64,000 nt of DNA from CAWBJO01 sp963789175 (lineage in GTDB: Bacteria > Pseudomonadota > Alphaproteobacteria > Rhizobiales > Aestuariivirgaceae): contig CAWBJO010000006.1 in the NCBI GenBank assembly GCA_963789175.1, positions 186,001-250,000 on the forward strand, in the 5' to 3' direction. How positions within the stretch are numbered: position 1 is the first letter of the stretch; every line of letters starts with the position of its first letter. This document shows, in pieces, positions 1 to 8,167 of the stretch. A model generated the notes under the pieces. The model saw only the letters and a program-made list of their open reading frames with translations, did not search any database and was not told where the DNA came from. Position numbers and translations under genes: made by a program.

Positions 1-102
1 ATTCCGGAGAGACAAATCGACGCTTCCGGCATGCGGCGTATTGAGCCTCGGCGTGCGTGTGATAGCGTTTCGGCCTTCGCAATCTCATAGCGGGAGGCAA
101 CG

Positions 103-510
103 TTGCAGGACCCCGATGTTGATTGCTTGGAGCAGCTGGTCTCCATTTCGGAAGCGTTCGTCGCCGACTTCGAAAAGGGTGATGCTGTCGCTTGCGCGGA
201 TGCCTACACGGCGGACGCCATCATCGTAACGGGTTCGGATGTCGTCGGCGGTCGGGACAGTATCGTCGACTACCTCAAGTCCATGTTCGAGCGCGGCTAC
301 CGCCTGTGGCGGTACACGACGTCCTTCTGCCAGTGCGAAGGACGGACGGCGTGGGCCATCCAGACCGTTCACAGCAACGACGGCGACAGCGACATCCTGC
401 TGGGCCTGCGTCGGGACGACGACGGAATCTGGTACATCGACGCGGAAATGTCGCTCGGTCACCCGGGCAGCCACGAAGCCCGAATCCTGTTCGCCGAACT
501 CGCCGGCTAG
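103..510 (+). CDS. NTF2-like (SnoaL/DUF4440-type) small protein
   Basis: A 135-residue acidic protein with the size and layout of the NTF2-like/SnoaL superfamily: an N-terminal helix (EAFVADFEKGDAVACADAY) followed by strands rich in aromatic residues (RLWRYTTSF, WYIDAEMS). Such proteins are cytoplasmic cone-shaped dimers that bind small ligands or act as ketosteroid-isomerase-like enzymes. No catalytic residues can be assigned here. The start is TTG at 103, chosen because a GGGAGG ribosome site lies at 92-97 and no ATG fits. It converges on the FecR-domain gene, ending only just past that gene's stop. The fold is inferred from pattern only; the function is unknown. Confidence 0.6.
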   Translation: MQDPDVDCLEQLVSISEAFVADFEKGDAVACADAYTADAIIVTGSDVVGGRDSIVDYLKSMFERGYRLWRYTTSFCQCEGRTAWAIQTVHSNDGDSDILLGLRRDDDGIWYIDAEMSLGHPGSHEARILFAELAG

Positions 511-1178
511 CGGCGGCTCACGCTTCTCGCCACTTCACCGGGCAGGCCGGTGATGGCCTCGAGGAACGTCTTCCTGCGTTTCCGTTTTTTCGACGGGGTG
601 GTCGCCGCCGCGACTGAGACGGTATCGAGCTCCGGCCCGACCGTGGTCTTGCGGCCGGCACCGATAGAGACGTCTTCGAGCGTCGCGAAGGACGTGACGG
701 TCAGGATGCCGGTCTTGACCTCGACGGTGCTGTCGATCGTCCCGGCGTCGAGGATGAAACGGGTGGCGGTGGCCGAGGCGAGCAGGGACGGGGTTTCGAT
801 GGAAACGGTGTTGCCCGCATCGATCTCGGCCTCGATACGGCCGATGTGGAGCTTGAGGGCCGCGTCGCTTCCGGCCAACCTTTCGGTGATCTCGACGACG
901 GCGTTGGGCCCGACGATGAGGACGTCGTTTCCATTGCGAAGCCAGGCCTGGCCGGCGGCGCCGGTGCGGATCGCCGTGTCGGCCGCCAGAACGTCCGCTG
1001 TCCTCAACGCTTCTCCCGGCTTGCCTTCGACGTCGTAGACCACCGCGCCACTCAGCTTCTCGACCGTCCAGCTCGCGGCCTGGGCCGGACCCTCTCCCGC
1101 TCCCGCAAGCATGACGACTGCGCCGAGGCCGGTGAAAATCCAGCGAATAACGGAACGCGCGGCGGTCGCCTCAGTCAT
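507..1178 (-). CDS. FecR-domain exported protein, second of a tandem pair
   Basis: A 223-residue protein starting MTEATAARSVIRWIF, with a Sec signal peptide ending near AQA-AS and then a FecR-type beta domain (WTVEKLSGAVVYDVEGK, DTAIRTGAAGQAWLRNG, IETPSLLASATATRFIL). The C-terminus is basic (PSKKRKRRKTFL). In classical FecR proteins this domain is the periplasmic sensor of an anti-sigma factor. Here there is no cytoplasmic sigma-binding part and no transmembrane anchor beyond the signal peptide, so it looks secreted or periplasmic. The ATGATGACTGA junction overlaps the stop of the upstream FecR gene, which points to translational coupling. No sigma factor or TonB receptor is adjacent. The function is unknown. 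Confidence 0.75.
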   Translation of the reverse strand: MTEATAARSVIRWIFTGLGAVVMLAGAGEGPAQAASWTVEKLSGAVVYDVEGKPGEALRTADVLAADTAIRTGAAGQAWLRNGNDVLIVGPNAVVEITERLAGSDAALKLHIGRIEAEIDAGNTVSIETPSLLASATATRFILDAGTIDSTVEVKTGILTVTSFATLEDVSIGAGRKTTVGPELDTVSVAAATTPSKKRKRRKTFLEAITGLPGEVARSVSRR

Positions 1179-2037
1179 CATCGTCTCCGTCGCCGCGGCC
1201 GCGGTTGTCATCATCCCCGCCGCCGGGACCGCTGTTGTCATCGTCGTCGCCTCCGGGGCCACTATTGTCGTCATCATCCCGCGGGCCTTGTCCGAACGGC
1301 GGGCTGACGTGGCCGTTCCAGTTCATCGGTCCGAACTTCCCCTTCTTGCCTTTCTTGCCCTTCTTGCCTTTCACCGGCTTTTCCTTCGTGGGGATGGGCG
1401 GCGCAAGCTTCGACTTCGGAAGGACGGTATAGATCTTCACCGCCGGCCCCTCGGACGCGTTCTGCGCGGCGCCATCACCTGCCTTGCCGCCCAACGAGAG
1501 AGATCCGTTGGTCACCGAGGCCCGCTGCCCGGCGCCGACATCGGCGACCTCACCCGAGGCGCGCGACGAGACTTCGACCAGCCCCTCGCGGACCTCGACT
1601 TCGTTGTCGGTCCCGGCTACCCGAACGGAGAAGGTCGTTCCCTTGACGACCGCCACCAGGTTGGGCGCGCCGACCGAGAAATGCTTGCCGCTGCGCTTCT
1701 GGATATGGATGCCGATCTTTCCGGTTTCGACACGGACGCCGGACTCCATGCCGGCCTCCGGCTGCTCCAGGATGGTGACCCGGGAATTCGGCACGATGAC
1801 CAGCCACTCGACACCGCGCTCGAGGCGCGCCCGCCCGTTATCGCCGGTGCGAATGGACATTCCGGGCGCCAGGAAATCACCCGGCTCGACGGGAACGGTC
1901 TGCCCGCCCTCCATGTCGTAGGTCACGGTGCCGGTCAGCTTGCGCACCACCCAATCCATCGAGTCGCCGGCGACGGCCGGTCGGCCGCCGTCGAGAAGGC
2001 AGAGGGTTAACAGCACGAAGGCAAGGACGCGCCACAT
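1171..2037 (-). CDS. FecR-domain exported protein with Lys/Gly and Asp-rich tail
   Basis: A 288-residue protein. The first 23 residues are a clear signal peptide (MWRVLAFVLLTLCLL...AVA). A FecR-like domain follows (WVVRKLTGTVTYDMEGG, GMSIRTGDNGRARLERG, VGAPNLVAVVKGTTFSV), paralogous to the next gene. The last 90 residues are low complexity: a KGKKGKKGKKGKFGP stretch, then repeated DDDDNSGPGG units ending GDGDDDD. The acidic repeats might bind calcium or keep the tail extended; this is inference. It overlaps the second FecR gene by 8 bp. The upstream AT-rich gap to 2240 probably holds divergent promoters. Confidence 0.75.
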   Translation of the reverse strand: MWRVLAFVLLTLCLLDGGRPAVAGDSMDWVVRKLTGTVTYDMEGGQTVPVEPGDFLAPGMSIRTGDNGRARLERGVEWLVIVPNSRVTILEQPEAGMESGVRVETGKIGIHIQKRSGKHFSVGAPNLVAVVKGTTFSVRVAGTDNEVEVREGLVEVSSRASGEVADVGAGQRASVTNGSLSLGGKAGDGAAQNASEGPAVKIYTVLPKSKLAPPIPTKEKPVKGKKGKKGKKGKFGPMNWNGHVSPPFGQGPRDDDDNSGPGGDDDDNSGPGGGDDDNRGRGDGDDDD

Positions 2038-2239
2038 GGAATAGCCCCGATCGCGTTTCTGCGACGAAACTAGGCGCCGGCCGTAAAAAATTTGGTTCTC
2101 AAACGTCTAAAATTGTCCGGAATGTTTACCTTTGGAGACCGGTGCTGTTGCGGATCGGCAACATTCACAAAAGGCGGAATTTTCAGGACTTTTCTATATG
2201 CAGGCAGGTGCCTATCATGCCCCCGAACGGGAGGGCCGC

Positions 2240-2488
2240 ATGGTCATCAGGCATATCGGTGGCGTGATCACAGGCGCATTCTTTTTCGTATCGGGTGCTG
2301 CCGTTGCGGCAGACTTTCCCGCGCAATCGCAGACCAGTTATCTGCAGTGCCGCGACTATGTCGTAGCCGAGCAACGCATCTGCTACCGGATCTGCGATTC
2401 CAACTATCCGAGCGGCAAGCGCCTATGGAAGAGGTGCCATCGCTCCTGCAATTTCGACTACGGGAAAGACGCGATGTGGTGCCACTAG
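2240..2488 (+). CDS. Small cysteine-containing exported protein
   Basis: An 82-residue protein starting MVIRHIGGVITGAFFFVSG, with a signal peptide cleaved near AVAA-DFP. The mature part of about 58 residues has six cysteines (LQCRD, RICYRICDSNY, RCHRSCNFDYG, MWCH) and several aromatic and basic residues, so periplasmic disulfides are likely. The ATG at 2240 was preferred over longer frames because GGGAGGG at 2230-2236 is well spaced and a signal peptide follows directly. No family was recognised. Confidence 0.65.
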   Translation: MVIRHIGGVITGAFFFVSGAAVAADFPAQSQTSYLQCRDYVVAEQRICYRICDSNYPSGKRLWKRCHRSCNFDYGKDAMWCH

Positions 2489-2534
2489 GCCCCAGTCGAC
2501 GTCCGTGAAAGCCCGGCAGCCGGAGTCGGGCGGT

Positions 2535-2990
2535 TCACACGTTGCCGTCGTCCGCAACGCCGACGCGATGACGGAACACCAGCTCTCCGCCCATCCAACC
2601 CGTGAAAACCAGGATGACGACGGCGATCAACGACAATACGAACCCGGTCGTCGTCACCACGCTCTCGACAGCAGCATAGCGGGAATACCAGTTGTAGAGC
2701 TCGATCAGCACGGCGAGCACGTTGCCGCCGGCGTGAAGCCAAACCGCTCGCAGCTCCCGGATGCGCGGTTCGCCCGCCACCTCGACCACGCCGGTGACAG
2801 CGGCGAGGGCGGCCATGACGAGGCCGGCGCCCAGCAGCCAAAGGCTCGCCGTCGCCCAACCGGCCTCGGCGGAGTAGAGAAAGGCAAGGTCGCAAAGAAA
2901 AGCGGCGACGAAAAAGGCGATGGGGAACGGAATCAACATCGGATGAATGGGGTGGCCGGCGATTGCGGCCGTGGTTCGCGGATTGCGCAT
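2535..2990 (-). CDS. DUF2231 integral membrane protein
   Basis: A 151-residue protein with the DUF2231 signature near the start (AAIAGHPIHPMLIPFPIAFF) and four predicted membrane helices: about 20-42, 51-72, 85-110 and 120-140. DUF2231 proteins are uncharacterised inner-membrane proteins; the HPxHP motif and helix layout match the family. The start at 2990 is fixed by a strong AGGAGGATCC Shine-Dalgarno immediately upstream. It is divergent from the Yx4D-repeat protein at 3149 and shares a 158-bp intergenic region with it. Confidence 0.85.
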   Translation of the reverse strand: MRNPRTTAAIAGHPIHPMLIPFPIAFFVAAFLCDLAFLYSAEAGWATASLWLLGAGLVMAALAAVTGVVEVAGEPRIRELRAVWLHAGGNVLAVLIELYNWYSRYAAVESVVTTTGFVLSLIAVVILVFTGWMGGELVFRHRVGVADDGNV

Positions 2991-3148
2991 GGATCCTCCT
3001 TGCGGGCAGTTCCTCACTCCCCATTCGATGCCGCAGCGGCAGAAAAGTTCCGGAGGTTGCGAGGCCGGAATAGTCGAGGTCCCTCCGGTGTATGCAAGCC
3101 GGGGCGCGAGAAAACCGGGGTAGGACGACAAAAGTCTGGCGAGGTGAA

Positions 3149-3655
3149 ATGCATCGTTTTCCACACTCCCGCATGCCCGTGCTCTTGGCATTCGCTGCCA
3201 TAGTCGCGACGTGCCTGCTGCTTGCCGCGTCCGTCAGCCGGAGCGCGCAAACGCCGCCGGCGCTCAAAGTGGCCGAACATCCGAAGCTCGGCCCCTACCT
3301 CACCACCGGCGGCGGCACCTCGGTCTATCTTTTCGAAGAGGATCGGCCGGACGGCGAACGCGGCCGCCCGGTCGAGAGCGACTGCGTCGACACGTGCCTC
3401 GAACGATGGCCGCCGGTCCCGGGCGAGCCCCTCCCGGAAGCCGGGGAGGGCGCGGACGCCACTCTCATCGGTTCCTTCCGACGGCCCGATGGAAAGGTCC
3501 AGGCCATGTACAACGGCTGGCCACTCTACACCTTCGCCGACGACTACGTGCCCGGCGACCTGAACGGTCACGATTTCGAGGAATTCGGCGGCGAATGGTA
3601 CCTGATGACGCCCGCGGGGCGCGAGGTGCCGGGGTCGCTACGCGATACGGACTGA
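3149..3655 (+). CDS. Exported protein with secreted Yx(4)D-type repeats
   Basis: A 168-residue protein with an N-terminal hydrophobic segment (MPVLLAFAAIVATCLLLAAS; either a signal peptide or a lipoprotein signal around LLLAAS). The mature part matches the 'secreted repeat of unknown function' family: GPYLTTGGGTSVYLFEEDR, then DCVDTCLERWPPV, then VQAMYNGWPLYTFADDYVPG. The two halves carry the Y-L-F/Y-T-F-x-D pattern typical of these repeats. Function is not known; members often sit near redox or stress genes. The start is chosen at 3149 for the GAGGTG site 5 bp upstream. Confidence 0.75.
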   Translation: MHRFPHSRMPVLLAFAAIVATCLLLAASVSRSAQTPPALKVAEHPKLGPYLTTGGGTSVYLFEEDRPDGERGRPVESDCVDTCLERWPPVPGEPLPEAGEGADATLIGSFRRPDGKVQAMYNGWPLYTFADDYVPGDLNGHDFEEFGGEWYLMTPAGREVPGSLRDTD

Positions 3656-3730
3656 TCGCCCTCGCCGGAGATGCGACGCCGTGGGCGGCTTGCAAACGCG
3701 GCGGCGCCCTAGTAACGATCCCGCACCGTC

Positions 3731-4630
3731 ATGCCGCCACTTCCTCCCCACGACCGCTCGGCCCAAACGCGCGGCATCATCCTCGTCACGCTGTCCACGA
3801 TCACCTGGGGAACCGGAGGCCTGTTCGTCCGCCTCATGCCGTTCGACCTCGGCACGATTGTCTTCTGGCGCGGCGTATTCGGAACTCTTTTCGTGGCCGC
3901 GTTCATCTTAGCGCGCTACGGCGACGGGGCGATCCGGCATTTCAGGTCAATCGGCTGGCCGGGGGTCGTGCTGTCGATCTTTCCGACCGCGACGGTGATC
4001 CTGTTCACGGCTTCCGTCCAGCTTACGAGCATCGCGAATGCGTTCACGATCCTGGCCGCATTGCCGTTCGTCTCCGCGGCAATCGCCTGGGCATGGATCG
4101 GCGAGCGGCCCTCGAAACTCACCTTGGCGGCAAGTGCCGTCGCGCTGGGCGGAATCGTGATCATGTTCCGACCCGGTGCCGGGGGTCCCAATCTGGGGGA
4201 TCTTCTTGCCGTGCTCGGCACCATCTCGCAGGGAATCATGACGGTCGCCATAAGGCGCAACCCGAAGATCGAAGTGATGCCGGTCGCCTGCCTTTCCGTG
4301 TTCATCAGCGTGATCGTCGCACTGCCGCTTGCCAAGAACCTTCTGGCGCTCGCGCCACTGGACTACGGCATCGCGGCGCTCTACGGCCTCATCGCCGTGG
4401 CGCTCGGCATGATGCTCTACATGATGGGCTCGGCCCTCATCCCGGCCACGCTCAGCGCACTCATCGGCGTGCTCGAAGCCCCGATCGGAGCGCTGTGGGC
4501 ATGGGTCGGCGTCGGCGAGATCCCGGCCACGACGACCATGATCGGCGGCGGCATCGTGGTCGTCAGCGTGTTCGGACGACTGCTCATCGAACAGCTCACG
4601 ATGCCGGCGAGGGAGGCGAGCGGCGCGTAG
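3731..4630 (+). CDS. EamA-family DMT-superfamily exporter
   Basis: A 299-residue inner-membrane protein with about ten helices arranged as two EamA repeats. The first runs about residues 15-145 (ILVTLSTITWGTGGLFVRL ... GGIVIMFRP) and the second about 155-285 (LGDLLAVLGTISQGIMTVA ... GGGIVVVSVFG). Members of the drug/metabolite transporter superfamily export amino acids, metabolites or drugs; the substrate cannot be read from sequence. It stands alone, with no adjacent regulator. A second EamA protein lies at 55734-56624 but is not closely similar. Confidence 0.85.
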   Translation: MPPLPPHDRSAQTRGIILVTLSTITWGTGGLFVRLMPFDLGTIVFWRGVFGTLFVAAFILARYGDGAIRHFRSIGWPGVVLSIFPTATVILFTASVQLTSIANAFTILAALPFVSAAIAWAWIGERPSKLTLAASAVALGGIVIMFRPGAGGPNLGDLLAVLGTISQGIMTVAIRRNPKIEVMPVACLSVFISVIVALPLAKNLLALAPLDYGIAALYGLIAVALGMMLYMMGSALIPATLSALIGVLEAPIGALWAWVGVGEIPATTTMIGGGIVVVSVFGRLLIEQLTMPAREASGA

Positions 4631-4704
4631 TTTCGCCCGCGGGGAACCAAAGCGTGCGGTGCCGCTTGTCTAAAGAGTACGTATAAGTATCAAAGGAGAG
4701 AGTC

Positions 4705-5082
4705 ATGCGAGCAGTTGCGTGGGCTGCACTTGCCGTGGTGGGAGCTGGTTTTGCCATTGCTCCGGCGGCGACTGCCATGCCCTTGAATCCCGGCCCCCTG
4801 AGCGTTTCACCCGAGCAGATGTCGAGTGTGGTTCAGGTGGACCAGAAGTGGGGAAAGAAGAAGTGGAAGCTTCGCAACAATCGGCACCAAAGCTGGGGCC
4901 ACAACAAGCGCTGGCGCCACAAGCATAGAGACAGAGACAACGACTTCGGCTTCGTGTTCGGGCTGGGGCTGCCGCTCTTGGGCTACGGACTTAACAGCTA
5001 CAATGACGGCCCGGAGTGCATCGGGCGCTGGCACCGTCACTACAGCGGCAGGCTCCACTGCCACGGCCGGCTGGTTTACTAA
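4705..5082 (+). CDS. Small exported Lys/Arg/His-rich protein
   Basis: A 125-residue protein with a signal peptide (MRAVAWAALAVVGAGFAIAP, cleavage near ATA-MP). A strongly basic, tryptophan-rich middle follows (KWGKKKWKLRNNRHQSW, RWRHKHRDRDND), then a hydrophobic patch (FGFVFGLGLPLLGYGL), and a tail with two cysteines (PECIGRWHRHYSGRLHCHG). The layout resembles the BA14K-type secreted proteins of Rhizobiales, one of which is at 31816, but the BA14K C-terminal motif is not convincingly present. An AAGGAGAG ribosome site precedes the ATG, and a GC-rich hairpin follows the stop. Confidence 0.65.
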   Translation: MRAVAWAALAVVGAGFAIAPAATAMPLNPGPLSVSPEQMSSVVQVDQKWGKKKWKLRNNRHQSWGHNKRWRHKHRDRDNDFGFVFGLGLPLLGYGLNSYNDGPECIGRWHRHYSGRLHCHGRLVY

Positions 5083-5096
5083 TCGTGCGATCTTAG

Positions 5097-5119
5097 GGCC
5101 CCACTTCTGCAGTGGGGCC
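5097..5119. terminator. Hairpin between convergent genes, possible bidirectional terminator
   Basis: Perfect 9-bp inverted repeat GGCCCCACT/AGTGGGGCC with a 5-nt loop, just after the stop of the basic exported protein and before the end of the convergent haemoglobin gene. Only a short T-run follows on the + strand, so termination strength is uncertain. Confidence 0.6.
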
Positions 5120-5151
5120 TTCTGGTATGTGATCCCGACGCTCTACTCCAG

Positions 5152-5682
5152 CTAAGGAGCCTTGTAGCCCGCCGTCACTTCCTCCTTGTGTGCCGCGAAG
5201 GCCGCGAGAACCTCGCCCTTCTCCTTTTCCGGAACCTTGAATTGATCGAGAGTCCGGCTGAGTTCGGCCGCCACCTCATCGAACTCCTCGGGCGAGATGC
5301 GGAGGTTGCGATGAGCTTCCTCCAGTCCCAATTCCGTCTTGCCCGGCTTGGTCGCCGTGAACTGGAAGGGTCCGCCCGATACGTCGCACACCCAAAGTGT
5401 GCGCATGAACTTCAGGCCGGGCAGCCGGCCAAGGTTTTTCGTATGCCATTCCCGCAGCTGAGGGTTCTTCGACTCCTGGCCGACGATTGGATTTTTCACA
5501 ACGGCGTCGCTGAAATGGTCGACAACGGCAGAAATCGCGAAAACGCCGCCCAGCCGCTCATAGAGGCTTTTCTCCTGGGCCTCGGCGCTGTCGGCACTCG
5601 CCAGCAGCGTTGCTGCAGCTGCTACCGAAAGAGCCGCGACTGCACTGCGTCTCGATATGGAAGTAGAAACATCATTCGTCAT
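5152..5682 (-). CDS. Group 1 truncated haemoglobin with export signal
   Basis: A 176-residue protein. Residues 1-36 form a signal peptide with a twin-arginine-like start (SISRRSAVAALSVAAAATLL). The rest is a 2-over-2 globin: SLYERLGGVFAISAVVDHF, the WHTKNLGRLPG stretch, and the proximal-His region (EEAHRNLRISPEEFDEV). Truncated globins bind haem and handle O2 or NO; most are cytoplasmic, so the leader is notable. The start at 5682 is set by GGGAGG upstream. The Cache-domain gene lies 108 bp upstream in the same direction. A Sec route is also possible since the second RR-motif positions are weak. Confidence 0.85.
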   Translation of the reverse strand: MTNDVSTSISRRSAVAALSVAAAATLLASADSAEAQEKSLYERLGGVFAISAVVDHFSDAVVKNPIVGQESKNPQLREWHTKNLGRLPGLKFMRTLWVCDVSGGPFQFTATKPGKTELGLEEAHRNLRISPEEFDEVAAELSRTLDQFKVPEKEKGEVLAAFAAHKEEVTAGYKAP

Positions 5683-5790
5683 GCTCGCCTCCCGGGCGCT
5701 GAGGAACTGGATGTCGGCGCAATAGGTCAGGCCCCATGACCGGAATGCTTCCGTCCGATCCGGGGTCAACTCATCAGATGCTGCCGAGAT

Positions 5791-6135
5791 CTAAAAAGTT
5801 CCCGCTTTCGGGAGGACTTCGCCCTGCACCGTCAGGGTATCATAGCCGTCGACCTTCTTGACGAAGGATTTCTTAGGCTCGACCATTTTGGCCGCCTGCG
5901 CGATGAGCTTGTGGCCAGGGCCGGGGGCAACAACAAAGACATAGAGATCGCGATCCGCAAAGGAACCCCCGCAAGTATTGATTTCAGTAACGACCTGCTC
6001 AGCACCAACTTCCTTGTAGCGAGCAATCGCTTTTTCCACGAGAGCCTGCGCTTCCTCGGCCGTGCCGCGTTCGGCAGCTGGTGCTGGTGACGCAAAGAGC
6101 AGCAACAGCGGGAGCATATATCGAAGTGTTTTCAC
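5791..6135 (-). CDS. Exported single-Cache-domain protein
   Basis: A 114-residue protein with a signal peptide (MKTLRYMLPLLLLFASPAPA), then a single Cache sensor fold: an alpha helix (TAEEAQALVEKAIARYKEVG), the characteristic FADRDLYVFVVAPGPGHKLI strand pair, and VEPKKSFVKKVDGY. Such stand-alone Cache proteins are periplasmic ligand binders, normally found as the sensor part of chemoreceptors or kinases. It is shorter than usual and has no signalling partner nearby. It may be co-transcribed with the exported haemoglobin downstream. Confidence 0.75.
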   Translation of the reverse strand: MKTLRYMLPLLLLFASPAPAAERGTAEEAQALVEKAIARYKEVGAEQVVTEINTCGGSFADRDLYVFVVAPGPGHKLIAQAAKMVEPKKSFVKKVDGYDTLTVQGEVLPKAGTF

Positions 6136-6301
6136 GTCAGCCTCCCTCGAAGGCTGGTGAAACAGGGGAACTGCCCGACCGGACTTGGGAAGCGGCCGGG
6201 CAGCAGTCTAAGGCGGTCCCTAGGCCACCTACGTCAGTGCCCGCGAGGCGGACACTAAGGACATTGTTTGCGTCCGGCTGCTTCGCAACCGGAGCGACAC
6301 A

Positions 6302-6604
6302 CTAGGACTTTGTCGCGTGTATGATTATTGCGCCTTCGGACACCTTTGGAGCGTCCACACTGATATCCCCGGCGAAATTGTTGATCCATTGCTTGGCTAC
6401 CCGGCCACTTTCTTCAGTGCCTGCCTTGTCGTGGCACACGGTCATCGACAATCCACCTTCACCGCTATCGCTGCGGGCTAACGTATAACTCTCAAATCCC
6501 TGAACAGAACGCATGAGGCTCTCCACTTCTCCCTTGCGCTGCTCAAGCAGTGCAAACAACTCCTTCGTGCCTTTGCCGGTGTAAGTTCGTATCACGACAT
6601 CCAT
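6302..6604 (-). CDS. Hypothetical protein, ABM/dimeric alpha-beta-barrel-like
   Basis: A 100-residue soluble protein beginning MDVVIRTYTGKGTKELFALL. The pattern of strand, helix (EVESLMRSVQGFESYTLAR), strand (GLSMTVCHDKAGTEES) and helix (VAKQWINNF) fits the dimeric alpha-beta-barrel fold of antibiotic-biosynthesis-monooxygenase-like proteins. There are no catalytic residues to assign. The start at 6604 has a GAGGTACTCACC leader. Base composition is lower in GC than the flanking core genes. The function is unknown. Confidence 0.6.
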   Translation of the reverse strand: MDVVIRTYTGKGTKELFALLEQRKGEVESLMRSVQGFESYTLARSDSGEGGLSMTVCHDKAGTEESGRVAKQWINNFAGDISVDAPKVSEGAIIIHATKS

Positions 6605-7006
6605 GGTGAGTACCTCGCTGAGAATGGCGTGCAATATGCACCCAAGTCAGTTCAACACACTGGGCGGGGCCCGAAGCAAAGTACGGTCAATATAGCTCAT
6701 CGCGCGGCCGTATCTTCTCCCAGGAGGCGTTTCGTCATGGCCGATCCGATTTGCCAGGCACCTTGGCGAACCTAGGCAATGGATGAAACATCGTGACAAG
6801 TGATTAGACTATTCCATTCTGGAGGCGCAGGATCAAAGGCAATGAGGCGCGACCAATCCGCGTCCATTGCTTCAAACTCGATGCGCCGTCGAACTCAATC
6901 TCGCCCCGGCAGACTTTGACATCGCGAGACGGCGGCGCATAGCCGCGCATAGGCTACACCTGACGGCATGATGTAGCCCGTTCCAGTCATCCTGGGAGGG
7001 ATAGCA
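6605..7006. other. Divergent intergenic region, no gene recognised
   Basis: About 400 bp between the divergent ABM-like gene and the sulfite oxidase gene. It should hold both promoters. A short imperfect hairpin (TTGCCAGG ... CCTAGGCAA, about 6757-6780) is visible. No convincing ORF, RNA gene or known operator was found. Confidence 0.5.
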
Positions 7007-8167
7007 ATGACTTATCTTCGACGCAGAGACTTCCTCATCCAAAGCAGCACCGTTCTCGCCGGATTGTATCTCTCTCAATCGGCTCACGCGTTTCCCACTC
7101 ATGAAGGCGAGACGGCAATTCCGTGGCTCGACCAGCCTGCGCCCAATCCCGATCCGGTCGGGATTCAGAGCCAGCTCGTTTGGGAGGATCTCAACTCGTG
7201 GATTACGCCGAACGAGAAGTTTTTCAGCATCTCGCATTTCGACCGACCGACGATCGACGCAAGCTCGTGGAAGCTTGAGATTGATGGTCTCGTGAAGAAG
7301 CCCTTGAGCCTGTCGCTAGCCGATATCAAGGCACGACCCCGACAGGAGGTGGTCTTCACGGTGGAATGCTCCGGCAACCATGGCTTTCCATTTTTCACGG
7401 GTGGTATCGGGAATGCCAAGTGGGCCGGAACGCCGCTCGCGGCGATCCTGAATGAGGCCGAAATCTCGGATAGTGGCATCGAGGTCGTGTTTTGGGGAAC
7501 CGATGCGGCGGACATCGAACTGAAGGACGACATCCGCAACGTCAAAATGCACCAGAACTTCGCGCGCAGCATGTCGCTGGCCGATGCGATGAATCCCAAC
7601 AACATCCTTTGTTACGAGATGAACGGTGCTGATCTACCGGCGGCGAACGGGTCTCCGCTGCGGCTCATCGCTCCAGGCTGGTATGGGATAGCGAATGTGA
7701 AGTGGCTGAAACGAATAGAGGTGCGTAACACGCGTTTCGAAAGTTTGCTCATGGGCCGCAACTACGTGACGATCCGCGAGGAGGATCACAACGGCGAGAC
7801 CGTCTGGGCCGAGACATCCGTGGGGAAAGCCCTGCTGAAATCCGCTCCAGCAAAGGTAACAAAGGATGGCAGTGGCTATCGGGTTGTTGGAGCGGCATGG
7901 GGCGCCCCCATTGAGAAGGTGGAGGTGAAGATTGATGACGGACCTTGGCAACAGGCCGCCATCGACCATAGCGAAGAGGCGGAGTTTGCATGGAAGATTT
8001 GGTCTCTAGATTGGGCCAGTCCTTCTGCGGGTGAGCATACCGTCACTTCGCGCGCAGTTGACACGTCAGGTAACATTCAACCTGCCATGGACGATCCGTG
8101 GATAGCCAAGAAGCACACCTACTGGGAAAGCAACGGCCAAGTAACACGGCGAATTAGCATCTCGTAG
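7007..8167 (+). CDS. Sulfite oxidase-family molybdopterin enzyme, exported
   Basis: A 386-residue protein with a Tat-type leader (LRRRDFLIQSSTVLAGLYL), an oxidoreductase molybdopterin-binding domain and a C-terminal Mo-co dimerisation domain (about residues 265-375). The molybdenum-ligating cysteine is in VVFTVECSGNHG; PLRLIAPGWYGIANVKWL is the typical cofactor-binding stretch. The family oxidises sulfite (or related oxyanions) to sulfate in the periplasm. There is no haem domain, as in SorA-like or SoxC-like enzymes, and no cytochrome c or SorB partner adjoins it, so the electron acceptor is not visible. The ATG at 7007 has GGGAGGG upstream. Confidence 0.88.
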   Translation: MTYLRRRDFLIQSSTVLAGLYLSQSAHAFPTHEGETAIPWLDQPAPNPDPVGIQSQLVWEDLNSWITPNEKFFSISHFDRPTIDASSWKLEIDGLVKKPLSLSLADIKARPRQEVVFTVECSGNHGFPFFTGGIGNAKWAGTPLAAILNEAEISDSGIEVVFWGTDAADIELKDDIRNVKMHQNFARSMSLADAMNPNNILCYEMNGADLPAANGSPLRLIAPGWYGIANVKWLKRIEVRNTRFESLLMGRNYVTIREEDHNGETVWAETSVGKALLKSAPAKVTKDGSGYRVVGAAWGAPIEKVEVKIDDGPWQQAAIDHSEEAEFAWKIWSLDWASPSAGEHTVTSRAVDTSGNIQPAMDDPWIAKKHTYWESNGQVTRRISIS

